Source of the DNA: JAFARZ01 sp035651595
GTDB lineage: Bacteria; Actinomycetota; Actinomycetes; Streptosporangiales; Streptosporangiaceae
NCBI GenBank assembly: GCA_035651595.1
Contig: DASRFJ010000215.1
Coordinates: forward strand, 1 to 19,288
DNA: 19,288 nt
Direction of reading: 5' to 3'
The notes under the pieces are model-generated. The model was not told the DNA's origin. It saw only the letters and a program-made list of their open reading frames with translations, and searched no databases. Every line of letters starts with the position of its first letter. The stretch's first letter is position 1. Below, one piece after another: positions 1 through 9,322 of the stretch. The translations under genes were made by a program, and so were the position numbers.

Positions 1-5
1 GATCC

Positions 6-305
6 ATGTCTCAGGTACGTCGGCAGTCGGCCGTGCTTCCCCGCCCGAACTGGGGGTGGCAGGATGCTGCCGCGTGCAAGGGCGAGGACCTGCTGCTCTT
101 CTTCGGCCCGGACGGCGAGCGCCAGCCGGAGCGCGAGATAAGGGAGCGTAAGGCGAAGGGGGTCTGCGCCGCTTGCCCGGTTAGGCTCGAATGCCTGAAC
201 TACGCGGTGTCGCGCCCGGAGAAGTACGGCACGTGGGGTGGCCTGAACGAGGACGAGCGCTCGGCCGAGCGCCGTCGCCGTATGCGCCGCGCCAACGCCG
301 CCTAG
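6..305 (+). CDS. WhiB-family iron-sulfur transcriptional regulator
   Basis: A 99-aa Wbl protein. Wbl proteins are actinobacterial redox- or NO-sensitive regulators that bind a [4Fe-4S] cluster and usually act with the principal sigma factor. The four cluster cysteines are visible at C24, C54, C57 and C63 (the central pair as CAAC), followed by the family turn GTWGG at 75-79, then NEDER and a very basic Arg-rich tail (about 85-96) suited to DNA contact. The length is normal for the family. The start is uncertain: the ATG lies five bases from the window edge, so no ribosome site or promoter can be seen and the frame could extend upstream. I could not assign it to a named WhiB1-7 or WblA-type class. 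It converges on the phosphoribosyltransferase gene and shares a hairpin terminator with it. Confidence 0.93.
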   Translation: MSQVRRQSAVLPRPNWGWQDAAACKGEDLLLFFGPDGERQPEREIRERKAKGVCAACPVRLECLNYAVSRPEKYGTWGGLNEDERSAERRRRMRRANAA

Positions 306-323
306 GGACACCACCCAGACCGC

Positions 324-363
324 ACCGCCGGGCCTCCCTCGAGCACGAGGGAGGCCCGGCGGT
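324..363. terminator. Bidirectional hairpin terminator between convergent genes
   Basis: A perfect 18-bp inverted repeat (324-341 with 346-363) encloses a 4-nt loop (AGCA). It lies 18 bp after the stop of the whiB-like gene and directly abuts the stop codon of the minus-strand phosphoribosyltransferase gene. There is no clear T-run on either side, which is common for actinomycete terminators. Position and symmetry suggest that it ends both transcripts. Confidence 0.85.
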
Positions 364-1026
364 TCACGTCAGGAGCTCGAGGACGTCGGCGTCGGTGAGC
401 TGGCCGAAGGACCGGTAGCACCGCCCTACCGACCGGAACCGGCGGGGCACCGCCAGGACGACGACCTGGTCGGCTTCCGCGCGCATGTCCCGCGCCGCGG
501 CAGGCGCCGCGACCGGGGCCGCCAGGACGAGGTGAGCCGCCCGGGACGCCCGCAGCGAGCGCAGCGCGGCCCGCGCGGTGACGCCGGTCGCCAGGCCGTC
601 GTCGACCACGATCACGCACCACCTGGCTACCTGCGGCAGCGGGCGGCCGCCGCGGTACACCTGCACCCTGCGGTCAAGCTCGGCGCGCTCGGCGGCCACC
701 ACCGGGGCCAGGTCGGACGGGGACAGCGACAGCCGGGCCAGCAGGCCGTCGTCGTAGACAACCGGGTCCAGCCCTTCCGCGATGGCGCCCACGCCCAGCT
801 CGGGCTGGCGGGGATAGCCGATCTTGCGGGTCACGATGACGCTCAGGGGCGCGTTCAGGCCGTCGGCGACCTGCCTGCCCACGGCCACCCCGCCCCGGGG
901 CAGCGCCAGGACCACGATCCGCCCGGCCCAGCCGGCGACCGCCACGACCTGGCTGAGCCTGCCCGCGAGCAGGGTCCCGGCCGCGCGCCGGTCCGCGAAC
1001 GGGAGCGCGTACTCGCCCTGGCGCAT
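364..1026 (-). CDS. Phosphoribosyltransferase-family protein
   Basis: A 220-aa type I phosphoribosyltransferase fold. The PRPP-binding loop is clear at about 138-151 (VIVVDDGLATG, with D142-D143 and T147-G148). An N-terminal FADRRAAG segment, an ALPRGG turn near 41-46 and a C-terminal FRSVG..Y..F segment match a widespread family annotated only as putative phosphoribosyltransferase, whose base acceptor is unknown. It is not a recognisable pyrE, apt, hpt or upp. The ATG at 1026 is the start used here. No strong Shine-Dalgarno precedes it, but a TACATC hexamer six bases upstream is close to a leaderless -10. Its promoter must lie in the 62-bp gap shared with the divergent 46-aa gene. No neighbour indicates a substrate. 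Confidence 0.85.
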   Translation of the reverse strand: MRQGEYALPFADRRAAGTLLAGRLSQVVAVAGWAGRIVVLALPRGGVAVGRQVADGLNAPLSVIVTRKIGYPRQPELGVGAIAEGLDPVVYDDGLLARLSLSPSDLAPVVAAERAELDRRVQVYRGGRPLPQVARWCVIVVDDGLATGVTARAALRSLRASRAAHLVLAAPVAAPAAARDMRAEADQVVVLAVPRRFRSVGRCYRSFGQLTDADVLELLT

Positions 1027-1088
1027 GCCGGGGATGTACCCGGCCCGGACGGGCGCGAACAGCCTGGACCCGGGCGCACAATGGAGAG

Positions 1089-1229
1089 ATGATCTGCGTC
1101 CCGTGCCGGAAGCGGCAGCACGAGGAGTGCCCGGGCGGTACCTGGTGCGACTGCCAGCACCAGCCGCCGGCCGGACCGGCCCAACGACCCGCCCAGGAGC
1201 CCGCGCTCAGCTGGCTCCGCCAGGGCTGA
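1089..1229 (+). CDS. Small Cys-rich protein, putative metal-binding mini-protein
   Basis: A 46-aa reading frame starting MICVPCRKRQHEEC and continuing GGTWCDCQH. It has five cysteines (3, 6, 14, 20, 22) and two histidines (11, 24) in its first 24 residues, followed by a Pro/Ala/Gln tail. The CxxC, HxxC and CxCxH spacing looks like a minimal zinc-binding knuckle. I recall similar short proteins as uncharacterised ORFs in other actinomycetes, and no function is known to me. GGAGAG touches the ATG, too close for a normal Shine-Dalgarno; a CACAAT hexamer six bases upstream would fit a leaderless start. It is divergent from the phosphoribosyltransferase. Coding status is inferred from the Cys/His pattern. 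Confidence 0.6.
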   Translation: MICVPCRKRQHEECPGGTWCDCQHQPPAGPAQRPAQEPALSWLRQG

Positions 1230-1253
1230 GGGACTCCGGCCGGCGAACCAGGG

Positions 1254-1277
1254 GCGGCGGCCGGGAATAGGCGCCGC
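1254..1277. terminator. Possible hairpin terminator after the 46-aa gene
   Basis: Arms GCGGCG (1254-1259) and CGCCGC (1272-1277) could pair around a 12-nt loop, 24 bases after the small gene's stop. There is no T-run, and such GC-only inverted repeats are common in this genome, so support is weak. Confidence 0.3.
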
Positions 1278-1322
1278 GGACGGCATGTTGCCACGCGTGT
1301 GCCGCCGAACCCGACCTCCCGC

Positions 1323-1343
1323 ACCGTCCACATGCCGGACGGT
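1323..1343. promoter_or_regulatory. Inverted repeat, candidate operator upstream of the sulfur leader
   Basis: Seven-base arms ACCGTCC (1323-1329) and GGACGGT (1337-1343) flank a 7-nt centre. The repeat ends three bases before a TGGACA hexamer (1347-1352) that resembles a -35 element. This is a usual place for a dimeric regulator to bind and control the leader-sulfite reductase transcript. The regulator is unknown. A chance GC-rich palindrome, or a terminator of the upstream small gene, remains possible. Confidence 0.4.
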
Positions 1344-1346
1344 ACC

Positions 1347-1376
1347 TGGACAGTCTGGTTCGTTACATGTGATCCT
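1347..1376 (+). promoter_or_regulatory. Weak candidate promoter for the sulfur leader transcript
   Basis: TGGACA (1347-1352) and GATCCT (1371-1376) lie 18 bp apart. The second hexamer ends six bases before the leader ATG at 1383, the spacing of a leaderless transcript. It departs from the TANNNT consensus at the first base, so this is a tentative call. Confidence 0.35.
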
Positions 1377-1382
1377 GGATTC

Positions 1383-1457
1383 ATGAGTGTTACGGACCCG
1401 CTGCTCGTCGTGCGACGGCACGTCGACTTCCTGCGCGTCCGCAGTGCCATCTGTTAG
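1383..1457 (+). CDS. Cysteine-responsive leader peptide upstream of sulfite reductase
   Basis: A 24-aa reading frame ending RRHVDFLRVRSAIC, with the single Cys codon (TGT) immediately before the TAG stop. The pattern R-x-VD-(L/F)-x-R-x-x-SA-(I/L)-C is what I know as the actinobacterial putative leader peptide family, found ahead of sulfur assimilation and transport genes. Related Cys-containing upstream ORFs in mycobacteria are reported to work by cysteine-dependent attenuation. Here it precedes sulfite reductase by 175 nt. The inferred mechanism is that ribosomes stall at the Cys codon when Cys-tRNA is scarce, changing downstream RNA folding and raising expression of the reductase operon. 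It is too short for standard gene calling. It may be leaderless (GATCCT six bases upstream). Confidence 0.8.
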   Translation: MSVTDPLLVVRRHVDFLRVRSAIC

Positions 1458-1632
1458 TCCGCCCGATAGTCGCCGGCCCGGTTTTGCCTGAAACCAGGGC
1501 GCGCGCGCGATGCGGGCGCCATCCCGCTGAATCCCGCGGTTTCACCGCGCCATAAATGGCGCGCTGGACCAGGACGGCCAGCGGAGCCCCAGGTCGTGAC
1601 GCGCGTCCGTGACCTGAAGGAACCCCTGGAAT
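1458..1632 (+). promoter_or_regulatory. Leader region with mutually exclusive hairpins before sulfite reductase
   Basis: This untranslated 175-nt stretch links the leader peptide to sulfite reductase. Two hairpins share bases: CGCGGT/ACCGCG (1535-1540 with 1544-1549) and CGCGCCA/TGGCGCG (1546-1552 with 1557-1563, loop TAAA). Bases 1546-1549 cannot pair in both, the usual geometry of an attenuator or anti-attenuator pair. Weaker stems sit at 1480-1495 and 1512-1527. No T-run follows the second hairpin, so control could act through Rho access or on translation. AAGGAA at 1617-1622, ten bases before the ATG at 1633, is the likely ribosome site. Function is inferred; the pairings are visible. Confidence 0.5.
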
Positions 1633-3312
1633 ATGCCAGTCGCAACTGGGGCGAAGCGTAAACGCGGCGAGGGCCAGTGGGCGCTCGGCTACCGCGAGCC
1701 GCTCAACAAGAACGAGGAGAACAAGCGCAACGACGACGGGCTCAACGTCCGCCAGCGCATCATCGACATCTACTCCAAGTACGGCTTCGACTCCATCGAC
1801 CCGGCCGACCTGCGCGGCCGGTTCCGCTGGTACGGGCTGTACACCCAGCGCAAGCCAGGGATCGACGGCGGCAAGACCGCGGTGCTGGAGCCCGAGGAGC
1901 TCGACGACCGCTACTTCATGCTGCGGGTCCGCATCGACGGCGGCCAGCTGTCCAACGACCAGCTGCGGGTCATCTCCTACGTCTCACGCCGGTACGCCCG
2001 CGGCACCGCGGACGTAACCGACCGGCAGAACATCCAGCTGCACTGGGTGGAGATCGAGAACGTCCCCGAGATCTGGGAGGCCCTCGAGGCGGTGGGCCTG
2101 TCCACCACCGAGGCCTGCGGCGACACCCCGCGGGTGATCCTCGGCTGCCCGCTGGCCGGCATCGACGCGGACGAGATCATCGACGGGGCGCCGGAGATCG
2201 CGACCATCACCAGCCAGTACATCGGCGACTCGGCGTTCTCCAACCTGCCGCGCAAGTTCAAGACCTCGATCAGCGGCTGCGCGGCGCAGTGCGCCATCCA
2301 CGAGATCAACGACGTGGCCTTCGTCGGCGTGGTCAATGAGCGCGGCGAGCCGGGATACGACCTGTGGGTCGGCGGCGGCCTGTCCACCAACCCGATGCTC
2401 GGCAAGCGCCTCGGCGCGTTCGTCCCGCCCGGCCAGGTGGCCGAGGTGTGGGCGGGCGTGACCGGCGTGTTCCGTGATTACGGCTACCGCCGGCTGCGGC
2501 ACCGGGCCAGGATCAAGTTCCTGGTCGCGGACTGGGGCCCGGAGAAGTTCCGCGAGGTGCTCGAGAAGGAGTACCTCGGGTATGCGCTGCCTGACGGCCC
2601 GGCCCCCGGTGCCCCGCGCGACGGGATCCGTGACCACGTGGGCGTCCACGCTCAGCGCGACGGGAACTGCTACGTCGGCTTCGCGCCCACCGTGGGCCGC
2701 GTGTCGGCGGACACCCTCGACGTCATCGCCGACCTGGCCGGCCGGTACGGCAGCGGCCGGGTGAGCACCACGACCGAGCAGAAGATGGTCATCCTCGACG
2801 TGCCGCCGGAGCGCACCGACGCGCTGATGGCCGAGCTGGACGCGGCCGGCCTGCCGGCCCGGCCCAGCGCGTTCCGCCGGCACACGATGGCCTGCACCGG
2901 CATCGAGTTCTGCAAGCTGGCCATCGTCGAGACCAAGGCCCGCGCCGCCGACCTGATCAGCGAGCTCGAGCGACGGCTGCCTGATTTCGACGTCCCGGTC
3001 ACGATCAACCTGAACGGGTGCCCGAACTCCTGCGCCCGGATCCAGACCGCCGACATCGGTCTCAAGGGCTCCCTGGTCACCGGGCCTGACGGCCAGCAGG
3101 TCGAGGGGTTCCAGATCCACCTGGGCGGGAGCCTGGGCGGCGGTGACGGCTCGGGTTCCGGGTTCGGCCGCAAGGTGCGCGGGCTCAAGGCCACGGCCGA
3201 GGAGCTGCCCGGCTACGTGGAGAGGGTGCTGCGCCGGTTCGAGGCGGCCCGCGAGCCCGGTGAGGGCTTCGCCGCCTGGACCGTACGGGCGAGCGACGAG
3301 GACCTCTCGTGA
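1633..3312 (+). CDS. nirA: Ferredoxin-dependent assimilatory sulfite reductase
   Basis: A 559-aa cytoplasmic enzyme that reduces sulfite to sulfide with six electrons from ferredoxin, using siroheme bridged to a [4Fe-4S] cluster. The cluster cysteines are C421 and C427 (CTGIEFC) and C463 and C467 (GCPNSC), the canonical CX5C and CX3C pair. The fold has the family's duplicated halves, with RKPG near 73-76 and an LPRKFK siroheme segment. Y70 and C162 lie where M. tuberculosis NirA has the crosslinked Tyr69-Cys161 near the siroheme, an inferred alignment. Full length for the family. Sulfite rather than nitrite is favoured by the adjoining APS reductase and the Cys leader peptide. It is the first gene of a four-gene operon, and its stop overlaps the next start by 4 bp (GTGA). 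Confidence 0.95.
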   Translation: MPVATGAKRKRGEGQWALGYREPLNKNEENKRNDDGLNVRQRIIDIYSKYGFDSIDPADLRGRFRWYGLYTQRKPGIDGGKTAVLEPEELDDRYFMLRVRIDGGQLSNDQLRVISYVSRRYARGTADVTDRQNIQLHWVEIENVPEIWEALEAVGLSTTEACGDTPRVILGCPLAGIDADEIIDGAPEIATITSQYIGDSAFSNLPRKFKTSISGCAAQCAIHEINDVAFVGVVNERGEPGYDLWVGGGLSTNPMLGKRLGAFVPPGQVAEVWAGVTGVFRDYGYRRLRHRARIKFLVADWGPEKFREVLEKEYLGYALPDGPAPGAPRDGIRDHVGVHAQRDGNCYVGFAPTVGRVSADTLDVIADLAGRYGSGRVSTTTEQKMVILDVPPERTDALMAELDAAGLPARPSAFRRHTMACTGIEFCKLAIVETKARAADLISELERRLPDFDVPVTINLNGCPNSCARIQTADIGLKGSLVTGPDGQQVEGFQIHLGGSLGGGDGSGSGFGRKVRGLKATAEELPGYVERVLRRFEAAREPGEGFAAWTVRASDEDLS

Positions 3313-3455
3313 GCAACCGGGCGGTCCCCTTCTACTGTCCTTACTGCGGCGAGGAAGACCTCGAGCCGCAAGGATCCGCGGACGGTGAGTGGCACTGCCG
3401 CAGCTGCACGCGCAGTTTCCAGCTACGCTTTGCCGGAATAGGAGTCACCCTGTGA
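3309..3455 (+). CDS. Small zinc-ribbon protein of the sulfate reduction operon
   Basis: A 48-aa protein starting at GTG. Two CxxC knuckles (C10-C13 as CPYC and C30-C33 as CRSC) lie 16 residues apart with aromatic residues around them, the layout of a rubredoxin-like zinc ribbon. It begins inside the stop of sulfite reductase (4-bp GTGA overlap) and ends inside the start of cysH (another GTGA overlap). A GAGGA ribosome site lies six bases upstream (3298-3302). The double coupling is strong evidence that it is translated. I recall similarly short zinc-ribbon proteins between sulfite reductase and cysH in Streptomyces, without an assigned function. A role as an electron-transfer or assembly partner of one of its neighbours is a guess. 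Confidence 0.85.
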   Translation: MSNRAVPFYCPYCGEEDLEPQGSADGEWHCRSCTRSFQLRFAGIGVTL

Positions 3456-4186
3456 GCCCCGTCGTAACGCGCGGCCTGGCGCAGCGGACCACCCTGGAGG
3501 ATCCCGAGCTCATGCGAACCCTCGCCGAACAGGCCGCGGAGGAACTCGCCGACGCGCCGGCCGAAGAGGTGATCCGCTGGGCGGTGGACACGTTCGGTGA
3601 GCGTATCTGCGTCACCTCGTCCATGACCGACGCGGTGATCATCCACCTCGCCTCGGCCGTCGAGCCGGGTATCGAGGTGGTCTTCCTCGACACCGGTTAC
3701 CACTTCGCCGAGACCATCGGCACCAGGGACGCGGTAGAAGCGGTGTACCCGATCAAGCTGATCAACATCACCCCGTCGCGCACGGTCAAGGAGCAGGACG
3801 CCGCGCTCGGCCCGCGGCTGTTCGGCCGCAACCCTGACCTGTGCTGCTACCTGCGCAAGGTCGAGCCGCTGGAGCGGGCGCTGAAGAACTATGACGCCTG
3901 GATCACCGGCGTGCGCCGGGACGAGACCAGCAACCGCCGCCAGACCAAGGTGGTCGAGTGGGACGACCGGCGGGAGATGGTCAAGGTCAACCCGATCGTC
4001 AGCTGGTCGCAGAAGCAGGTGGACGACTTCATCACCGAGCAGGGCGTCCTGGTAAACCCCCTGGTCTACGACGGCTACCCGTCCATCGGCTGCGCGACCT
4101 GCACCAGCAAGGTCGAGGAAGGCGCGGACCCGCGCAGCGGCCGCTGGGCCGGCACCGGCAAGACGGAGTGCGGCATTCATGCGTGA
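3452..4186 (+). CDS. cysH: Adenylyl-sulfate (APS) reductase, CysH family
   Basis: A 244-aa enzyme reducing activated sulfate to sulfite with thioredoxin as electron donor. Cluster cysteines C131-C132 (DLCCYLRK) and C214, C217 (CATC) mark the [4Fe-4S] type, which prefers APS to PAPS. The catalytic C240 lies in the C-terminal ECGIH motif, and TSSMTD near 52-57 begins the nucleotide-binding region. I chose the GTG at 3452 rather than an in-frame ATG at 3389: GGAG (3441-3444) is seven bases upstream and the start overlaps the zinc-ribbon stop by 4 bp. The longer version would add 21 residues encoded inside the zinc-ribbon gene. Its product, sulfite, is the substrate of the enzyme encoded first in the operon. 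It overlaps the chelatase gene by 8 bp. Confidence 0.95.
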   Translation: MSPVVTRGLAQRTTLEDPELMRTLAEQAAEELADAPAEEVIRWAVDTFGERICVTSSMTDAVIIHLASAVEPGIEVVFLDTGYHFAETIGTRDAVEAVYPIKLINITPSRTVKEQDAALGPRLFGRNPDLCCYLRKVEPLERALKNYDAWITGVRRDETSNRRQTKVVEWDDRREMVKVNPIVSWSQKQVDDFITEQGVLVNPLVYDGYPSIGCATCTSKVEEGADPRSGRWAGTGKTECGIHA

Positions 4187-4913
4187 TCGCGTGCTGATAG
4201 CGGTCGCGCACGGCAGCAAGGACCCGCGGGCTTCGGCCACTGTCGCCGAGCTGGCGGCGGTGGCCAGGGACCGCTCGCCGGGACTGGACCTGCGCACCGC
4301 GTTCCTTGGTCATGCTCCGCCATCGCTGCCGCAGGTCCTGGGCACGATCGAGGCGGACCGCGAGGTTACCGTGCTGCCGCTGCTGCTGACCGCGGCGTTC
4401 CACAGCAAGGCCGACATTCCCCGCATGCTGGCCCGGGTGGCGCGGCCAGGGGTGAGCTACGGAGACACCCTCGGCCCGCACCCGCTGCTGCTCGACGCGC
4501 TCGGCCGGCGCCTGGCCGAGGCGGATCCCGGCGCGCACGCCGACCCGGGCCGCACCGCGGTCGTCCTGGCCGCGGCGGGATCCAGCGATCCCGAGGCCAA
4601 CGCCACCATCGCCCGGCTGGCCGCGCAGTGGCAGGCCCGGGCGGGCTGGCACGCGGTCCGCCCGGCCTACGCCTCGGCCGCTGACCCGTCCCCGGCCGCG
4701 GCGGTCGCCGGCCTGCTGCGGGACGGGGCGCCGCGCGTCGCGGTGGCCACCTACCTGCTCGCCCCGGGGCTGTTCGCCGACCGGATCAGGCACGCGTCGC
4801 TGGCGGCCGGCGCGGCCGTCGTCTCCTCCGCGCTCGGCGCCTGCGCCGAGGTGGCCGACGTGCTGCTGGACCGGTTCGAGGAAATGGGATCAACAAGGCG
4901 GAGCGCGGCGTAA
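4179..4913 (+). CDS. Sirohydrochlorin chelatase (CbiX/SirB family)
   Basis: A 244-aa protein of two related halves. The first holds the metal-handling histidines H11 (AHGSKDPR) and H75 (LLTAAFHSKADIP). The second repeats the fold (AAAGSSDPEAN, ATYLLAPGLFADR) but has lost both histidines, so one half probably carries the active site. Family members insert Fe2+ or Co2+ into sirohydrochlorin. Being last in an operon with sulfite reductase, this one most likely acts as a ferrochelatase making siroheme for that enzyme. The ATG lies 8 bp inside cysH, indicating translational coupling. No uroporphyrinogen methyltransferase or precorrin dehydrogenase gene is visible in the window. Confidence 0.88.
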   Translation: MRDRVLIAVAHGSKDPRASATVAELAAVARDRSPGLDLRTAFLGHAPPSLPQVLGTIEADREVTVLPLLLTAAFHSKADIPRMLARVARPGVSYGDTLGPHPLLLDALGRRLAEADPGAHADPGRTAVVLAAAGSSDPEANATIARLAAQWQARAGWHAVRPAYASAADPSPAAAVAGLLRDGAPRVAVATYLLAPGLFADRIRHASLAAGAAVVSSALGACAEVADVLLDRFEEMGSTRRSAA

Positions 4914-4950
4914 CTCAGATCCGCGAATCTGGGTAAAACTCCGGGTAACC

Positions 4951-4967
4951 CCTCGGGAATACCGAGG
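4951..4967 (+). terminator. Weak hairpin after the sulfur operon
   Basis: CCTCGG (4951-4956) and CCGAGG (4962-4967) pair around GAATA, 37 bases after the chelatase stop. Flanking GGGT (4943-4946) and ACCC (4969-4972) could extend it. No T-run follows. The rest of the 166-bp gap to glgX must hold the glgX promoter; a TACGCT hexamer at 5016-5021 could be a -10, but I see no convincing -35. Confidence 0.35.
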
Positions 4968-5079
4968 AACCCCGATCCGCTAGTCACGATCCGGTATCGT
5001 ACGTCCCTCCGGGCATACGCTGACCCGGCAGAGTCGGCCGCTGGCCGAACGCGACCCGATTGGCCGCCAAAGGGGGCGA

Positions 5080-7165
<2,086 letters not shown>

Positions 7166-7173
<8 letters not shown>

Positions 7174-9322
7174 CCAGTTGTCAGACCGTTCGGAGCCGCT
7201 CGCCACGTACCGGCTCCAGCTGACCGCTGAGTTCGGATTCGCACAGGCCGGCGACCTCGCGGCGTACCTCGCGAACCTCGGTGTGAGCCACGTGTACCTG
7301 TCGCCGATCCTGGAGGCTGTTCCCGGGTCGGGCCACGGCTACGACATCACCGACCACTCCCGGATCCGCGCCGAGTTCGGCGGCGAGGACGGCTTCCGCG
7401 CGATGGCGCGGACACTCCGCGGCCACGGCCTCGGCATTGTCGTGGACATCGTGCCGAACCACATGGCGGTGCACGAGCACAACCGGCAGCTCTGGGACGT
7501 GCTGGCGCACGGCCAGCAATCCCGGTACGCGCACTGGTTCGACATCGACTGGGCGGCGGGCGACGGCAGGTTCCTGCTGCCCGTGCTGGACGATTCCGGC
7601 GATCCCCCCGGCATCTCGCTGCCGCCAGATGACACGCACTACAAGCTGATCCACTGGCGCACCGCGAACACCGAGCTGAACTGGCGCCGGTTCTTCGACG
7701 TGACCTCGCTGATCGGCATCCGGCAGGAGGACCCCGCGGTCTTCCAGGCCAGCCATCAGCTGCTGCTGCGGCTGATCGACGAGGGCCTGATCGACGGGCT
7801 GCGCGTCGACCATCCAGACGGCCTCGCCGATCCGCGCGGCTACTTCGACCGCCTGGCGGACGCGACCGGCGATCGCTGGGTCGTCGCGGAGAAGATCCTG
7901 GAGCGCAGCGAGCGGCTGCCGTCCGACTGGCGCTGCGCCGGCACCACCGGGTACGACGCGCTAGCCCTCGTCGACGGCCTGTTCATCGATCCGGCGGGCG
8001 CGCCGGCGCTGACCGCGCTGGTGGCGGAGCCGACCTTCGCCCAGGTCGCTCACCAGGCCAAGCACGAGGTCACCGAGCGCCTGTTTCCCGCGGAGGTGGC
8101 CCGCCTCACCCGGCTGCTGCCGTGGGCCAGCCAGGACGACGTCACCGCGGTGCTGACCGAACTCCTCGCGGCGTTTCCCGTATACCGCGCCTACGTGCAC
8201 CCAGGGGAACCCGTGGCGCCGGAGTCGGCAGCGGCTGTCACCTCGGCCACCAATGCCGCCAAGCGGAACCTCCCGCACCAGCTGCATCATGTTGCCGACA
8301 AGCTGGCCGCCGCGGTCCTGGGCGACGGGTCACCGGAGGTGATCACCCGGTTCCAGCAGACCACCGGCCCGGTGCTGGCCAAAGGCATCGAGGACACCGC
8401 CAGCTACCGGTGGCCCCGGCTGCTCTCGCTGAACGAGGTCGGCGGCGATCCGGACCGGTTCGGCGTCACCGTGCCCGAGTTCTACACCGAGGCCGCGCGC
8501 CTGGCGCAGTCCTGGCCGCACACGATGACGACGCTGTCCACCCACGACACCAAGCGGCAGGAGGACGTGCGCGCCCGGCTCGCCGTGCTCGCCGAGCTGC
8601 CGCCCCGCTGGTCGCCGACCGGCACGATCGACGCCGCCACCGAGTACCTGGTCTGGCAGACCCTGGTGGGCGCCTGGCCGATCGACGACCAGCGGCTCAA
8701 CGACTACCTCACCAAGGCGATCCGCGAGGCGAAGACCCACACCTCGTGGACCGAGCCCGTGCCCGGGTACGAACAGGCGGTGCTCGACTACGCCAAGCAG
8801 GTCTCGCGGGACGAGATCGCGTCGGTCGTCGCCGAGATCGCCCCGTACGCGCGGGTGAACTCGCTGGGTGCCAAGCTGGTCCAGCTCACCATGCCCGGCG
8901 TCCCCGACGTCTACCAAGGCTGCGAGCTCGGCGGCTTCGCGCTGGTGGACCCGGACAACCGCCGTCCCGTGGACCATGTCCCGCACACCGACCTGGACCG
9001 CGAGAAGCTGCTGATCACCAAGGCCGCGCTGCACTGCCGCCGCGACCACCCCGCGTGGTTCCGCGGCGCTTACATTCCGCTGACCGCGGACGGTCCCGCG
9101 AAAACCCACGTCATCGCCTTCGCTCGCGGGCAGGCGGTGACCGTGGCGACCCGGCTTCCCGCGGGTCTGCAGGGCAACGGCGGCTGGCAGACGACGACGC
9201 TCCACCTCCCCGGCACCCGCTGGCGCGACGTGCTCACCGGCACCACGCACACCGGCGCCGATCCAAAGCTGGCCGACCTGACCCGCGCCCTGCCCGTCGC
9301 CCTCCTGGTGCCGGAGCCATGA
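7166..9322 (+). CDS. treY: Maltooligosyl trehalose synthase TreY
   Basis: A 718-aa GH13 intramolecular transglucosidase that converts the reducing-end alpha-1,4 link of a maltooligosaccharide to an alpha,alpha-1,1 link. The family N-terminus is seen (ATYRLQL at 14-20, then SHVYLSPIL and GHGYD). Catalytic regions: DIVPNH (94-99), LRVDHPDG with nucleophile D215, VVAEKIL with E242, and STHDTKR with D461. A C-terminal MPGVPDVYQG segment matches TreY. The start is GTG inside the last codons of glgX (8-bp overlap), with no strong ribosome site, so translation is probably coupled. It ends in an ATGA overlap with treZ. Confidence 0.96.

Noticed and set aside
1984..3120. A 378-aa minus-strand open frame across sulfite reductase
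   Set aside because: Low-complexity translation without motifs, opposite a clearly coding gene.
8122..9318. Upstream extension of the treZ frame giving a 969-aa protein
   Set aside because: The extra 399 residues are Arg/Pro-rich and overlap treY out of frame; ATG 9319 with GGAG and the ATGA overlap is the real start.
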